Assembly: GCF_003573695.1 (NCBI RefSeq)
Contig: NC_039359.1
Span: 140,021,939 to 140,085,938 of the forward strand
Origin: Papaver somniferum
Taxonomy: Eukaryota; Streptophyta; Magnoliopsida; Ranunculales; Papaveraceae
DNA: 64,000 bases
Direction of reading: 5' to 3'
Position 1 is the stretch's first letter. Each line of letters begins with the position of its first letter. The notes under the pieces are model-generated. The model saw only the letters and a list, made by a program, of their open reading frames with translations, was not told where the DNA came from and did no database searches. Positions 46,509 to 57,603 of the stretch are shown here, in pieces. Made by a program: the position numbers and the translations under genes.

Positions 46509-47648
46509 TTAATTAACACAAGTACGAGCCATAGGCTCATTGAGAGTTTTGTGTTTTTGGTTAAGTTTGTTTTTCCTCTTAGTCTTAGAGAGGGATCCTG
46601 TCTGACATGAGAAATTATCATAAAATTTACTGTCATCAAAACAAGAGACATAGTTAGAATTCTTACCAGAAGTGTCTTGACATGAGGAAGAAGATAATCT
46701 GTTGACAAGCTCTTTGTATCTTACAATTATCTCTTTAATGTCTTTTCTCATCTCATCGATTTTTCTTTCTTCTGGGATGACTTTCTCAACAGGAACAAGG
46801 TTGCTTTTAGAGACAGGGCGTTGAACCTCCTTAGGACGATGTTTATTAAGACGTCTATTCTGCCCTTGAACATTGGAGGAACTCACTGTACTGACTTTCC
46901 TAGTAGCATACAAAGGATATGTACGAAAGCCAATTGGCTCAATCATACGGATGTCAGTCACACCTTTGAGAATCAAATCTAGGGTGTGTTGCAGTTGAAC
47001 TAAGGAGCCTTTATTCAACTTAGATTTTTTTTGTCTAACAGAATTCTTGGTCTCACAGACCATACATAACTTTTTATCATAATAATGATTTGAGGATGTT
47101 GTCTTAATATTATCATCAGAAGATTTGTCTCTTTTACAGAATGTTCCAAGTTCATGATTGGAAGAAACATTAGGAACATTTGTATTTACTTCTGAATGTA
47201 AAGCATCAGAAGTTCTTGGTACATTAGATTTCTTTGAACATCCTTGAATGGAGAGTTTACTCAAGCGGCTTTCAATATCCAAGGCATCATTTTCGAGGAT
47301 GGCCTCAAAAGTCAAGCATGAAGACCGATCTTCAGTTTTGCCATGGACTTTGCAATCTCTTACAATACCAATAAGAACATTGACATGATGTTTTAACTGA
47401 TTCATTCTAACAGCTTGAATTCCAACAAGACTTAGAATCAATTTACTCTCTTCAGCTGTGTCCCATTCATTATAAAAGAAGGTATCTTTCGAAGGGTAAT
47501 CATGAACACTCATGCCATTGTTTGTCTGTCTCGTCGAACCACAAGGTTTCTCTATATTCGAGATTGAACTTTTCTCTTTAATATATTTAGACGAGAGAGA
47601 ATCTTTATTACTGGTGACGCGTTTATCAGAGATAGTACTCTTGTCCAT
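46509..47648 (-). CDS. gag-like gene of M4, 379 aa, intact
   Basis: ATG 47648 lies about 50 bases after the primer site; the frame is open to 46509. Features: Ser/Lys-rich start, a helical region (ESKLILSLVGIQAVRMNQLK), a C-x2-C pair in LCMVCETKNSVRQ where other members have a full CCHC knuckle, a basic segment (QGQNRRLNKHRPKEVQRPVS), a coiled coil (EIIVRYKELVNRL) and a Lys-rich tail. Position, size and the knuckle remnant suggest a Gag-type protein, but His and the last Cys of the knuckle are missing. Protease and polymerase do not follow; the second ORF does. Confidence 0.7.
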   Translation of the reverse strand: MDKSTISDKRVTSNKDSLSSKYIKEKSSISNIEKPCGSTRQTNNGMSVHDYPSKDTFFYNEWDTAEESKLILSLVGIQAVRMNQLKHHVNVLIGIVRDCKVHGKTEDRSSCLTFEAILENDALDIESRLSKLSIQGCSKKSNVPRTSDALHSEVNTNVPNVSSNHELGTFCKRDKSSDDNIKTTSSNHYYDKKLCMVCETKNSVRQKKSKLNKGSLVQLQHTLDLILKGVTDIRMIEPIGFRTYPLYATRKVSTVSSSNVQGQNRRLNKHRPKEVQRPVSKSNLVPVEKVIPEERKIDEMRKDIKEIIVRYKELVNRLSSSSCQDTSGKNSNYVSCFDDSKFYDNFSCQTGSLSKTKRKNKLNQKHKTLNEPMARTCVN

Positions 47649-47699
47649 AGAGTCAGATCGCTACAAACACAGACTGATGAGGTCTTAGTGTGTTTGCCT

Positions 47700-47711
47700 G
47701 CTCTGATACCA
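47700..47711 (-). other. Primer binding site of M4 (initiator Met tRNA)
   Basis: The minus strand reads TGGTATCAGAGC, exact match. Confidence 0.85.
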
Positions 47712-47713
47712 AT

Positions 47714-47761
47714 TGAAAAAGCTGGGGTCTAACACCACCACCCAATATTTGGCTTAGCAAT
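47714..47761 (-). mobile_element. Stub of the M4 5' LTR
   Basis: Only the last 48 bp of U5 remain (TGAAAAAGCTGGGG through GCTTAGCAAT). The sequence then changes directly to Gypsy RNase H-region coding sequence, so about 2.37 kb of LTR is lost. Confidence 0.85.
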
Positions 47762-48718
47762 TGGAAGGGTGGAAAAATGGAATGCCATGATCAGACAGTT
47801 TCACATAATCTTTGAAACTGGAAAGGCTGAGAAATCACAAATATTAGCAGACTTTCTGGCAGACCTACCTCTCAACGACGAAGCGGAGATAGACGACATC
47901 CCAGGAATAGAGTAAGACAAGCAAGAACCAGAAGATCTGCTGGAACCTCAGAATTCACGAAGATGGGAGATATTTGTAGATAGCTCCTCCAACAAATTGG
48001 GCGCAGGCATAGGGATTGTAATAACAACCCCCATCGGAGACCGACTCATCTACGCATTCAGGTTAGAATTCGAGCAATACACCAATAACATCACAGAATA
48101 TGAGGTTGTCATACATGTTTTACGCTTGGCACGGGATCTAGGCTTATCATACGTTTGATTGACTAGTGACTCACAGTTGGTCATTAGACAAATCGAACTC
48201 AAATATCAAACTTTGGAGCCAGTGTTATCTTCGTACGTAAAGCTAGCTCAGGAGCATGCGTCCTATATCAACAACGTAGCATTCAGGCATGTATGTCGAA
48301 AAGACAACAGACACGCAGATGCCTTAGCATTCATATCCTCTATGCTAAAAGATAGAAATACCACCGCCATGCAAATTCGAAGGATCTACGAAGATTCGAT
48401 AAAAGGACCCATCTCAGACGCTGAGGAGACCTTTACTGTCCAAACCCGGTCCATGAAAGAAGCAGATAAAGAAGCAAACGAATAAATGAAATAATCAGAT
48501 GACGAAGCTGAGGTGTCTGACAAGGACCAATCCATGTCTGACAAAGAAAACGAAGAGGAAGCAGAAGATGATTAGAGGATTCCGATCCACCAGTATCTGG
48601 AAAAAGGTACCTTACCAGCTGACGTTAAGGAAGCTCGAATCAAAAGCAACAATGTACAACCTTCATGATGGAATACTGTATAGGAGGTCATTTCTCGGAC
48701 CACTAATGTGGTGCCTCT
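47762..48718 (+). pseudogene. Gypsy RNase H and linker remnant
   Basis: Begins inside the region before RNase H (EKWNAMIRQFHIIFETGKAE, then ILADFLADLPL). The RNase H domain has FVDSSSN (first Asp), NITEYEVV (Glu), TSDSQLVIRQ (second Asp) and HADALA (last His/Asp). In-frame stops occur near 47911 (TAA) and 48158 (TGA), and several more after 48480. The frame leading into integrase resumes before 48718. The enzyme would degrade RNA in the RNA-DNA hybrid during reverse transcription. This copy is dead. Confidence 0.8.
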
Positions 48719-51105
48719 TGTTAAAGCACTGCTCGGTCAAACTCGCATGCGTTGCTATCTTAAGCATGTTTTTCAATGTTAGTGATCAAAACTATAAGTC
48801 TTGATTTCTAGTCTCTTATAGCTAAGTCTCGGACTAGGATAGTAAGTGTAGTTGAGCTCAAGGACTTCATGAAGATTCATCATACAAGTAGAAGATCTAC
48901 TCAAGGAACCGGTGGAACTTCTCGACAAAAAGGTATGTGGAGACTTAAACTTATTTGTCACTCAAAAGTCTATCTATTTTATCTCCTACTCTTTGAGACA
49001 AAAGTCATATGCTATATATATAGACTAGATCATACACATTTGGTATTTCGATCTGAGTATACCTCGCCTATTTATATCTCGAAATATGTGTTGGTAAGAT
49101 TTTCACTTCGACCAAGTTTATCTTTACCTAGTGACGAAAGTCATGAATGTTTCAATCACTTTGAAAATTTCTTTGACGAGAAATAGTGTAACAACTATAT
49201 AACGTCCTCTAAGAATGTTTCAATGATTGGAATGAGAGTTTAGATTACATAACCAATGGATTCCTTGAACCGAAGTTTTCGAACTTTGTTGATCAAGAGA
49301 ACTAGAAGTATGGCAAGTGCCAAGTCCGCGAACTGCTGAAGTTCTCAAACCCGAGAATTGCTGCTGGAGTTGACAAACTACTTGCGTGAGCCAAGTCCGC
49401 GAACCCAGTCCGCGAACCGGCGTAATTCTCGAACCCGCGAATTTCTGCTGGAGTTTGTAAAGTTTATCCGGTGTCTTAAGTCCGTGAACCTAGTCCGCGA
49501 ACTTGAGAAGGTTATATATCTAAAGATGATTTCTGAACTTAATCTTAAAAGACTAAGGAATGCATTTGCAAACCGTGGCTATTAAAGTTCATGAATCGAT
49601 TCGAGTGAATCAAATCATCTTTGCTTTAATTGTGTCCTGTGTAGTTACATAAGATTTCCTTGCAATTGAAAAACTCTCTTAACTAGTTCATTTGAGTCAA
49701 TTGAACTAGTTATGGTGAAGAAGAACATGGTTGGTATAAAACGCTCATATGGTTAACCTCTTTAGGTATACTGTTGTTGAACCAACAATGTACACGTTTG
49801 GGTGTGGTTAACAAACCTAGAAGCGTACAATCATTTGTGTATGACAAGCTAAGTTTTCGATCTAACGGTTGAGAAATATTATCTTGAATCTAAATCAGGT
49901 TTTCATCTAACGATGAATATTGATTGCTTTGTAACTAAGGCAAAACCCTGATTTGAAAGGCTATATAAAGGAGACATCTAGTATTATGCAAAACTAATCC
50001 CCACACCTTACGTGTGATACTAGTTTGCGTGCTAGATTCGATTCTCCTTTAACCTTGGGTTTTCTTCTTCTAAAACCAGGTTAACGACTTAAAGACTTCA
50101 TTGGGATTGTGAAGTCAGACCGATACTACTTTTATCGTAGTTGTGTGATCCGATCTTGCATCTTCTATCATAACAGTACAATCATATTGATTGGCTTGAG
50201 ATCCTGAGAGTTCTCCGATAGGCAAGATATAAAAAGTAATCAAAAACACCTTCTTCTCATCGTTTGTGATTCCACGACATCTTGTTTCGCTACCATACGA
50301 TTAAGATTGTTGTGAGGTGATTAATTGATCTAGGCTATTCTTCGGGAATATAAGACCGGATTATCAATTGGTTCCTGTTCACCTTGATTATTATCAAAAG
50401 ATGGAACACAAAATTTTAGGGTTTTTCTGTGGGTGACAGATTGATCCTTTGATAGACTTGTCTGTGTGAGACAGATTTGTTTATTGTTAAAGCCTGCGAT
50501 TTTGGGTCGTAGCAACTCTTAGTTGTGGGTGAGATCATCTAAGGGATTCAAGTGCGCAGTATCCTGCTGGGATCAGAGGCGTAGGAAGTACAACTTTACC
50601 TTAGATCAGTGGGAGACTGATTGGGGTTCAACTATAGTCCAGTCCGAAGTTATCTTAGAGTAGGCTAGTGTCTGTAGCGGCTTAATACAGTGTGTATTCA
50701 ATCTGGACTAGGTCCCGGGGTTTTTCTGCATTTGCTGTTTCCTCGTTAACAAAATTCTGGTGTCTGTGGTATTTCTATTTCCGCATTATATTTGTTTATA
50801 TAATTAAAATAATACAGGTTGTGCGTTTGAATCAATCAATTGGAAATCCGACCTTTGGTTGTTGATTGATATTGATTGATCCTTGGGCATTGGTCTTTGG
50901 TACCGTCCAAGTTATACCTTGTGTTTGATTAGGACTCGCTGATTTCTATTAGCTTGAGTAAATCAAAACAAGAGAGAGATATTCACTCGTTGATATACTT
51001 TTGATTGATTGAGTCTTTTTGATTCTCTTGAAAGTATATTCGAGTTTGTCCATACAGATTGCTAAGTGAAATATTAGGTGGTGGTGTTAGAACCCCTCTT
51101 TTTCA
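48719..51105 (+). mobile_element. Solo Copia LTR inserted in the Gypsy pol (2,387 bp)
   Basis: Starts TGTTAAAGC, ends TTTTTCA, with no primer site or polypurine tract beside it. The same 5 bp, CCTCT, flank it at 48714-48718 and 51106-51110. A complete element inserted here and later recombined between its LTRs. With one CCTCT counted, the integrase frame runs through the site. Confidence 0.93.
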
Positions 51106-52213
51106 CCTCTCAAGAACCGAAGGGAGGAAAATACTCCATGATATACACAGCGGAGATGCAGGCAACCACAGTGGAAGAAGATCCTTGGCGGTCAAATCCA
51201 AAATGCAAGTATACTATTGGTTAAGCATGGACGAAGATTCAAAGAACGTGGCTAAGCGGTGTGAAATATGCCAATGCTTTGCCAGGAAGATCAAAGCACC
51301 AGCAACGGAGCATAACTCAGTCATCAGCCCTTGGCCATTTGTCAAATGGGGAGTTGATATCGTCGGAACCTTGATAGAGGGAACCTCAAAGATAAAATAC
51401 CTTATTGTGGCTACGGATTATTTCATCAAGTGGGTGGAAGCAAGGCCTTTGGAAAGAATTAGGGACATGGACGTCTTTAAATTCTTGTTTGAGCAAATCA
51501 TATGCAGGTTCGGAATACCAGCCGTTATAGTCTCTTACAATGGCAAACAATTGCAAGGAAAAAACATCGACATGTTGTTTGATACTTTCAATATTCAGAA
51601 GAACAAGTCCACTCCTATATACCCTAAGAGCAACGGACAAGCGGAGGCAACCAACAAAACCACAGTGATGAACTTAAATAAGAAGCTAGGCACATACAAG
51701 AGGAGATGGTGTGAACAAATACACAACGTCCTATGGGCCTATCGGACCACAAGAAGGTCAGCTACAGGGGAAACTCCATTCTTGTTGACCTACGGAGCCG
51801 AAGCAGCCATCCCAATAGAGATAATACTCCCAACGACGAAAACGGAGGCATGGGAAAAGAACCTAACAACAGACATTATGTTAGAAAAGCTGGATGACCT
51901 TGAACAAAGAAGAGAAGTAGCTTTGCAAAAGATGGTAAACTATCAACGAAGGCTTGCTCGGGAATACAACAAACGGGTCATCCCTAGAAACTTTGTGGTC
52001 GAGGAATACGTACTACGTCAGATACCACCATACCAAAGAAAGAAGGAGTGGGGAAAGCTAGCTCCAACATGGGACGTGCCCTACATCATACACGACATTT
52101 CCGGAAAAGGATCTTATTACCTAAGGACATTGCCGGAAAAGGGTCTTATTACCAAAGGTGAAGTATTACAACATCCCTGGAATGCAATGTACCTAAAAAA
52201 GTACTACCCGTAA
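51106..52213 (+). pseudogene. Ty3/Gypsy integrase, catalytic Asp replaced
   Basis: The frame is open to the stop at 52213. The zinc domain shows H and H in HDIHSGDAGNHSG and the pair C-E-I-C (51260-51271). The catalytic core has WGVDIVG (Asp at 51356-51358) and SNGQAEATNK (Glu at 51644-51646). The middle Asp, normally in a V-S/T-D-N-G motif, is Tyr here (VSYNGKQ, 51536-51538). A C-terminal part with WAYRTTRRSATGETPF, LTYGAEAAIP and a basic tail follows. The domain would insert element DNA into the genome. With Asp to Tyr and the LTR in its N-terminal part it cannot work. Wording of the motifs favours the Tat group. Confidence 0.9.
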
Positions 52214-52894
52214 GAGAATGGTGATTACTCGGGAGAAGAAAGGAACGGGCAATAGCCTACCATGTTCTATCCCTGATCAAAGGTATTATAAACCTTACTA
52301 ATCAATGAAATAAACTTTTTGCTAAAGAAAGATTAGATTTGATTAATAAATTGGGTTAGAATAGACACACTCTGTCAGGATTGACGATGAGGCAAGGAAA
52401 GGCATAATTGCGCATATGTCAATATCGGATCCTTGGGGCGAAGGCTCCTTTCATGAGGCATAAGAAAAAATAAGACATCCCCTGTAGAGATACCTTGTCG
52501 AAGTAAAGCATTCTTCGTGCTGAACGCGTAGGGTTACAGGAAAACTATTGCCCACGTAGGAACCCTCGCCACCACGGTACCTTCTGGCCAAAGGATACTT
52601 AGGTAGGATGTTGAATGTTCCACCAAAGGTTAAACATACCTTAGCACCTAGTGATAGCTTGAATACGCGAATAATCAGACACAATTGGTCTAAAAACAAA
52701 ATATTCATGCAATAACCTCCAAGAGGAATAATAATCTTACAAAAATTTGTCTGACATGTCTTAGAAGTTGCAGATAACAAAGGTTCAAACCAACAAAAAG
52801 CATTGTTTCAAGGAAGGGGAACATCACAAAGGCACCTCAGCTGAGGGCATAAAACAACAAAGAGTCTGGCTGAACATAGGCCAAGACAACAGGA
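52214..52894 (+). other. Non-coding spacer after integrase
   Basis: No gene on either strand that I can support. It separates the convergent ends of integrase (plus) and the antisense gene (minus), so polyadenylation signals of both would lie here. Confidence 0.4.
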
Positions 52895-55800
52895 TCAAGG
52901 ATAAGGAAGACGAGGAAAGACAACCCCGTCAGCTTGGAGTTCAGCCTCAACAAAGGTATTGTTGATGTAATCAATAGCCGAATGCTCGAACTTCACCTTC
53001 ATTTGAGAAGCCTGAGTCTCTAGATCTGAGGCTGATTTACGACGAATCTCCATCAACTGAGCACTAAGCTGGTCATTAGCTTCCTGAAGTGACACAACCT
53101 TAAACTTTGTAGCAGCATCAAATTGACGAGCTGTCTCCAGCGAAGATATTTGGACCTCGAGATGGTTAATCTTAGCATTTGCACCTACAAGCAAAGACGG
53201 TATAGGGCACGAAGAGCGCTGAAACAAGAAAATCCTAAGCTACCTCCGGCATGGCTAAGAGAATCTTCTAAACTATATTGGGCTTCGGCAAGATCCACCT
53301 CGGCAGAGTCATGATCCTCCAATGGGGTATCACGTTCGGTCCGAAGATCCTCAACAGCAATTCGGAGCGAAGCATTCTCAGAGGATAAAACATGGTAAAC
53401 ATTCTCTAACTCTTCCAATCTCTTAACCAAGTATGTACGGGACATGGAAGAAGGCACGGAACCAGCCTCAATAATTTTTCTCTTAAGAGAGCAGACCTCA
53501 GAAGATAAGACGTTACGTTCTGCAATAACCTTAGCTAAGGAAGCGCAGGCATCTTCGAAATCCTTATGATACTTTTTACGGATAATTTCTTGAGCTGAGA
53601 AGCGTTTCTCAACTAAGGCAATATCCTCCTTTTTCTTTGAAATGAGACACTTGAGGGCTTCGTCACATTCTTGATGGAGCAAAGCCATCTGCTTCACAAG
53701 ATTTGCGTTATGAGCAGATTCAAGAGCAATTTGGGCCTCATTATGAACAGTCACGTTCATCAACCTGTCAGACTTCTTCTGATAATACAAAACATAGGAG
53801 GTCAACTTGGCTACCTGCTCCCGGAGGTGTATAAGCTCACTAGAGCTACCAGCTGGCAGGCGTAGGTGGTCTCAGGACTAGACTACCAAACAAAAATAAA
53901 GGAAAAGCAAAGGGAAAGGAGAAACGAACCTATAACTTTGAAGGATTCAGCGGCCAGAGCAGAATCAGCGGCCTTACAACCATCATCAGAAGCTTTTGCA
54001 GCATTATTAGCTCTCTCAAGAGCCAACAAGCAGGCCTCTAGGGATCTCTGAGCCTTTCTCAGATCGTTCTCTAACAAATATACCTTGGCAGCGGAATCAA
54101 CATCACTAGAAGAAGGTTTATGTGCGTTAGCAAGGGCATGATCTTGGCGGGTATGCTCTAACAGAGCACTCAAGTGAGTACACTTAGCCCTATAAAACCT
54201 GAACAAAATGCAGCCAACATCGATTTGCTTGCAAAGCTGCAAACAATGGAGAATAAGAACATACATAGGTTCAAAAAAAAGCATGAAACAGTAAGGTAAG
54301 AATCACTTACTGAGAACAACGAAAGATGAGGAAGGAAATCACCGTAGGTGTCCATGAAGGCCTCCATCTCTTGGATGCTACCCCTGCGGATTTCACCAAA
54401 GCTCTGGATAGAGAAAAGGCAGTCCTGGTCAAAGAATAGATCCTTAGCCACACAATACTGAGCATACAAAACATCTAACTGTGAAGCTACCTCCAAAGAA
54501 CCAGCCAGTTGCTGACGATCAACCTCATCAGAAAAATGGACCCTTTGAATCCCGCAGAATGCTTCAAGGATAGCATCGTCAGAACTCCCAAGGCTCAAGT
54601 TCTCAGGAAGCTTACCCTTCTCAGGATCAGTAAAAACCCCACCAAATTGCTTGAGATCGAGCATGGGGCACAAGTAATGAACCCTCACCACGATGAAGAG
54701 ACGACATGGTGGACGAGCTGGGAACAGAAGAAAAAACTTTGCTAAGAGCACCACCTAAGTCCATATCACCAGCAAAAGGAAGATTGCCCAATACGGTCCA
54801 ATCTGGTGATGAAGGCGGAGGCCCAACAACCTTGCTAACAGGAGAAGTAGAAACAGACTGAGCGCTCCCTAATAAGGTGGGAGTAGCATTGAAGGAGAAG
54901 CTAGCCAGTGAAATTGCAACCTTCTTCTTCGGATGAGAGTCTGAACTACTAACCCTCACCAGCGGAGTAACACCCTTCGCAAACGAACCACTCGAGTGGA
55001 GCGAAGTAGCATGAGATGATGGAAGACTCTTGGAAGATGTCACTACAGCACTGGTAGTAGCCGAGACAACAGGTTGCAGATCACCAGGAGCAGAAAACAA
55101 AGGAACCTTTGGCAATGAAGTAGGAGTCGCAGCTTGAACACTAATGGGGGTCACCAATGAAGCATCACCACCAACTGGGAGGTTTTCACCCTCCACAGAA
55201 CCAGCACGAATAGGACTGAGACTGTTCTTGGAAAAATATTCCTCAATATCATCCAAATGAGGACTAAGGGCAGTGCCCTCGACATCCTCCATATCTTCGT
55301 CAACTGATTCCTCCTCGCCAACCTTGGGATCCTCATCAGACTCTTCAACATTGATTATATCCTTTAACTTTCCTTTCTTGGAAGACTATGTAAAAGCACA
55401 TGCGCAAGCTAAGGATTAGGGGAAAAATACTAAGGAATGCTCAAACACTAAGGCATAGGTATAATCCTTACCTCCGCAGGTGCATATTTAGCTGCTTCAA
55501 TCGAAGCTTTCCTTTTCCTTGTCCGAGCAGCCAAAGAATTACCAGCATAACCCGGAGCAGTCCCAACAGAAGAAGTAGGGGCAAGATACAAAGGAGGTAT
55601 CAAAAAAATTTAGCAAGGGCCGAAAACAAAAGATGGCCGAAAAAAATATGAAGCCTACTAAAAAGCTCACCTCATGAGAAACAACAGGGTTGAAAACCCA
55701 AGGTTGATATCCATCATACTTAGTAGGTAGAGACGAAGCGGTACGAGGACTATTGGGATCTGTAGAAGTAAACCCGCGGGCCCAAGGACCCACAACACGA

Positions 55801-56789
55801 AGAGGTGTGCGTGCCAAACGATCATCATGATCCAATCGAATACAATCAGGATTCGGCTAAAAGAGCTTGGCAAAGTAGGGGATGACGGTTAACCCAGTCT
55901 TTTCAATCTCCTCCAGCAAACGAAGGCTATTTCCTTACCGGATCTTCCTAGCAGTAACATGGATACTTCTTGGACCAACACTCCAAGGAAGAAGATTACT
56001 TTTCTGCATGGCATCAGCATAGGTAGCATTGAAATTGGCAGTGGTATAATCCTCCTTCATAGACCTCCCAGCAGCAAAGGGGTCATAGGAACTTAGGGTA
56101 GTCTTACCCTTGCTACGGTACCAGCACTCACGAAGGGCACGCCAAAAGTTACCAGTGTATTGCATGATCCCTCGAACTTGAGTCTTGTTCATCGGATCAT
56201 CCCTGGTAGACAAAACATTATAGTAGAAAGGATCCTTTCTACTAAACAAAGGTAGAAGCATACCTGCGGCCAACTGACCAACACTAGTCAAGAGGTTGTT
56301 CTCATCGTAAGGAAAATCCCGGATTAGGGATTCGTTGAGACCATCGGGGCCATTGACGAAAGAGATGTCAGACTTATGCAGACGGAAGGATTTGGAAATC
56401 TCATCCAAAGATAAATTAGTATAACTATCCTTGTCACACAACTGCAACCTTTGAAGGTCATAATGAGGTGGAGGAGAAGGAAGATCTTCGACATCAACCT
56501 CTTCTACCTCAGCATCCACAACCATCTCAGGGCTCACATCCATCTCGGGGTCCATAGGTACCTCAATATCTTCAGGAGGTAGAGAAGGTGTAGCATCGTG
56601 ATGATCCATCCGCGGAGGTGGCTCAGTAGACGACCTAGGCTTTGGATCTCTACGCACAGTATTCTTCGGGAGTCTCATGATTCTTAACATCAGCAGGAAG
56701 AACAACACATCAACAATGGCGGACCAAAATTACAGTCGACTCAAAAACAAGTTTGGGGTAGAAACAAACATACTTTGGGCATGAGTTTA
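52895..56789 (-). pseudogene. Spliced antisense coiled-coil gene of G1
   Basis: Antisense to the Gypsy element. Exons by splice signals: untranslated E1 to 57064 (donor GTTAGT), E2 56789-55671, E3 about 55560-55472, E4 55385-54311, E5 54236-53930, E6 53852-53244, E7 53185-52895. Joining E3 through E7 keeps the frame at every junction, so the introns are credible. E2 encodes an acidic Pro-rich start and a globular part (FRLHKSDISFVNGPDGLNES, MLLPLFSRKDPFYYNVLSTR) that recalls the plant Transposase_28 (gypsy type transposon) domain. E4 is Ser/Pro-rich; E5-E7 are coiled coil (VKRLEELENVYHVLSSENAS). E2 has TAA at 55935-55937 and TAG at 55857-55859, and E4 has a frameshift near 54680, so this copy is broken. 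Function unknown. Confidence 0.7.
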
Positions 56790-57064
56790 CTGAAACCAAC
56801 CAAAGAAAACAATATAATTCTTCCATGGATTAAAACGAAGGATCATTGATCGTAATGATCAAAATGGCAGACAAATGAAGAATCATAGCATATACAGGGC
56901 GAAATCATGAAATGAGAGTAACCCATGCTTCCGAATAACATAAGAAAGTATAGAGAAGCAGAAATCAATACATGCAGAGACGAGAACAACATCAACATCC
57001 AAAAAGCTAAGAATGGAGAATACAAAAATCAACAATAAAATTAAAGAGGCAAAGTTTACTAACC

Positions 57065-57603
57065 TGAATATGGTGATCGAGCGCAGAGGAGCAAGAGCTT
57101 TTGGGAGTCGATAGAATAAAGTCGGCAGTTAAAGAAGAAGGAGATAAATGAAATCTCTGAGAAAGGGAGAGAGAGCGACAGTTAGAGAGAAGAAGGATTC
57201 CTTCTTTATTCTCTTCTTATAGGCAGCTGGAGAATCCAAAATTTGGATGTCCTGAAATTCAAGGGGAAATTATTGCATGAAAGGATATATGGGTACCACC
57301 CAACCGGTACGTACAAAAATGGAGGCGTTACGGAAGTTTTTTCTTCCAATCCTACCAAATGGTAGAATATGAAAGAAAATGGGCAAACTGTGAATACCAA
57401 TATTCCGTGGAGCACGTGTCCCGGTTTCAGTGGCCGCATACAAGATAACTGTATAGCCCTCGCTATACAGAGAAACCTGAGTAGAAGAGGACACCTTCGC
57501 ATATCTACTTTATCTTATCCCAATAAGGGATACCTCGACAGTCAAGATAAAAAAGTAAAATCCTAGTCTAGAGAGAGGCAGCTCGCGAAGGGACAGAGGT
57601 AGA
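57065..57603 (-). promoter_or_regulatory. Promoter and leader of the G1 antisense gene
   Basis: On the minus strand CCTATAAG (57216-57223) is a TATA box, followed by a CT-rich leader (CTCTCTCTCCCTTTCTC near 57160) and a 5' splice site GTTAGT at 57058-57063. This is the same design as in element N. The remainder to 57603 is non-coding and ends in a purine-rich tract (GAAGGGACAGAGGTAGA) that could be the sense-strand polypurine tract. Confidence 0.5.

Larger units (their letters stand above)
29219..47761 (-). mobile_element. Tandem Copia array sharing LTRs (M2, M3, M4)
   Basis: The order on the plus strand is LTR 29219-30598, internal M2, LTR 31376-33791, internal M3, LTR 41453-43868, internal M4, LTR stub 47714-47761. 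The two middle LTRs are both 2,416 bp. Each has a primer site on its left and a polypurine tract on its right, so each serves as 5' LTR of one copy and 3' LTR of the next. This fits unequal recombination between LTRs of related copies rather than separate insertions. The right end is cut where Gypsy sequence starts. Confidence 0.85.

Noticed and set aside
55857..55938. 82-bp intron (GTAAGG to CTCTTTTAG) that would remove both stops in the antisense gene of G1
   Set aside because: Splicing it shifts the next exon into a frame without protein-like sequence, while unspliced reading stays protein-like on both sides of the stops.
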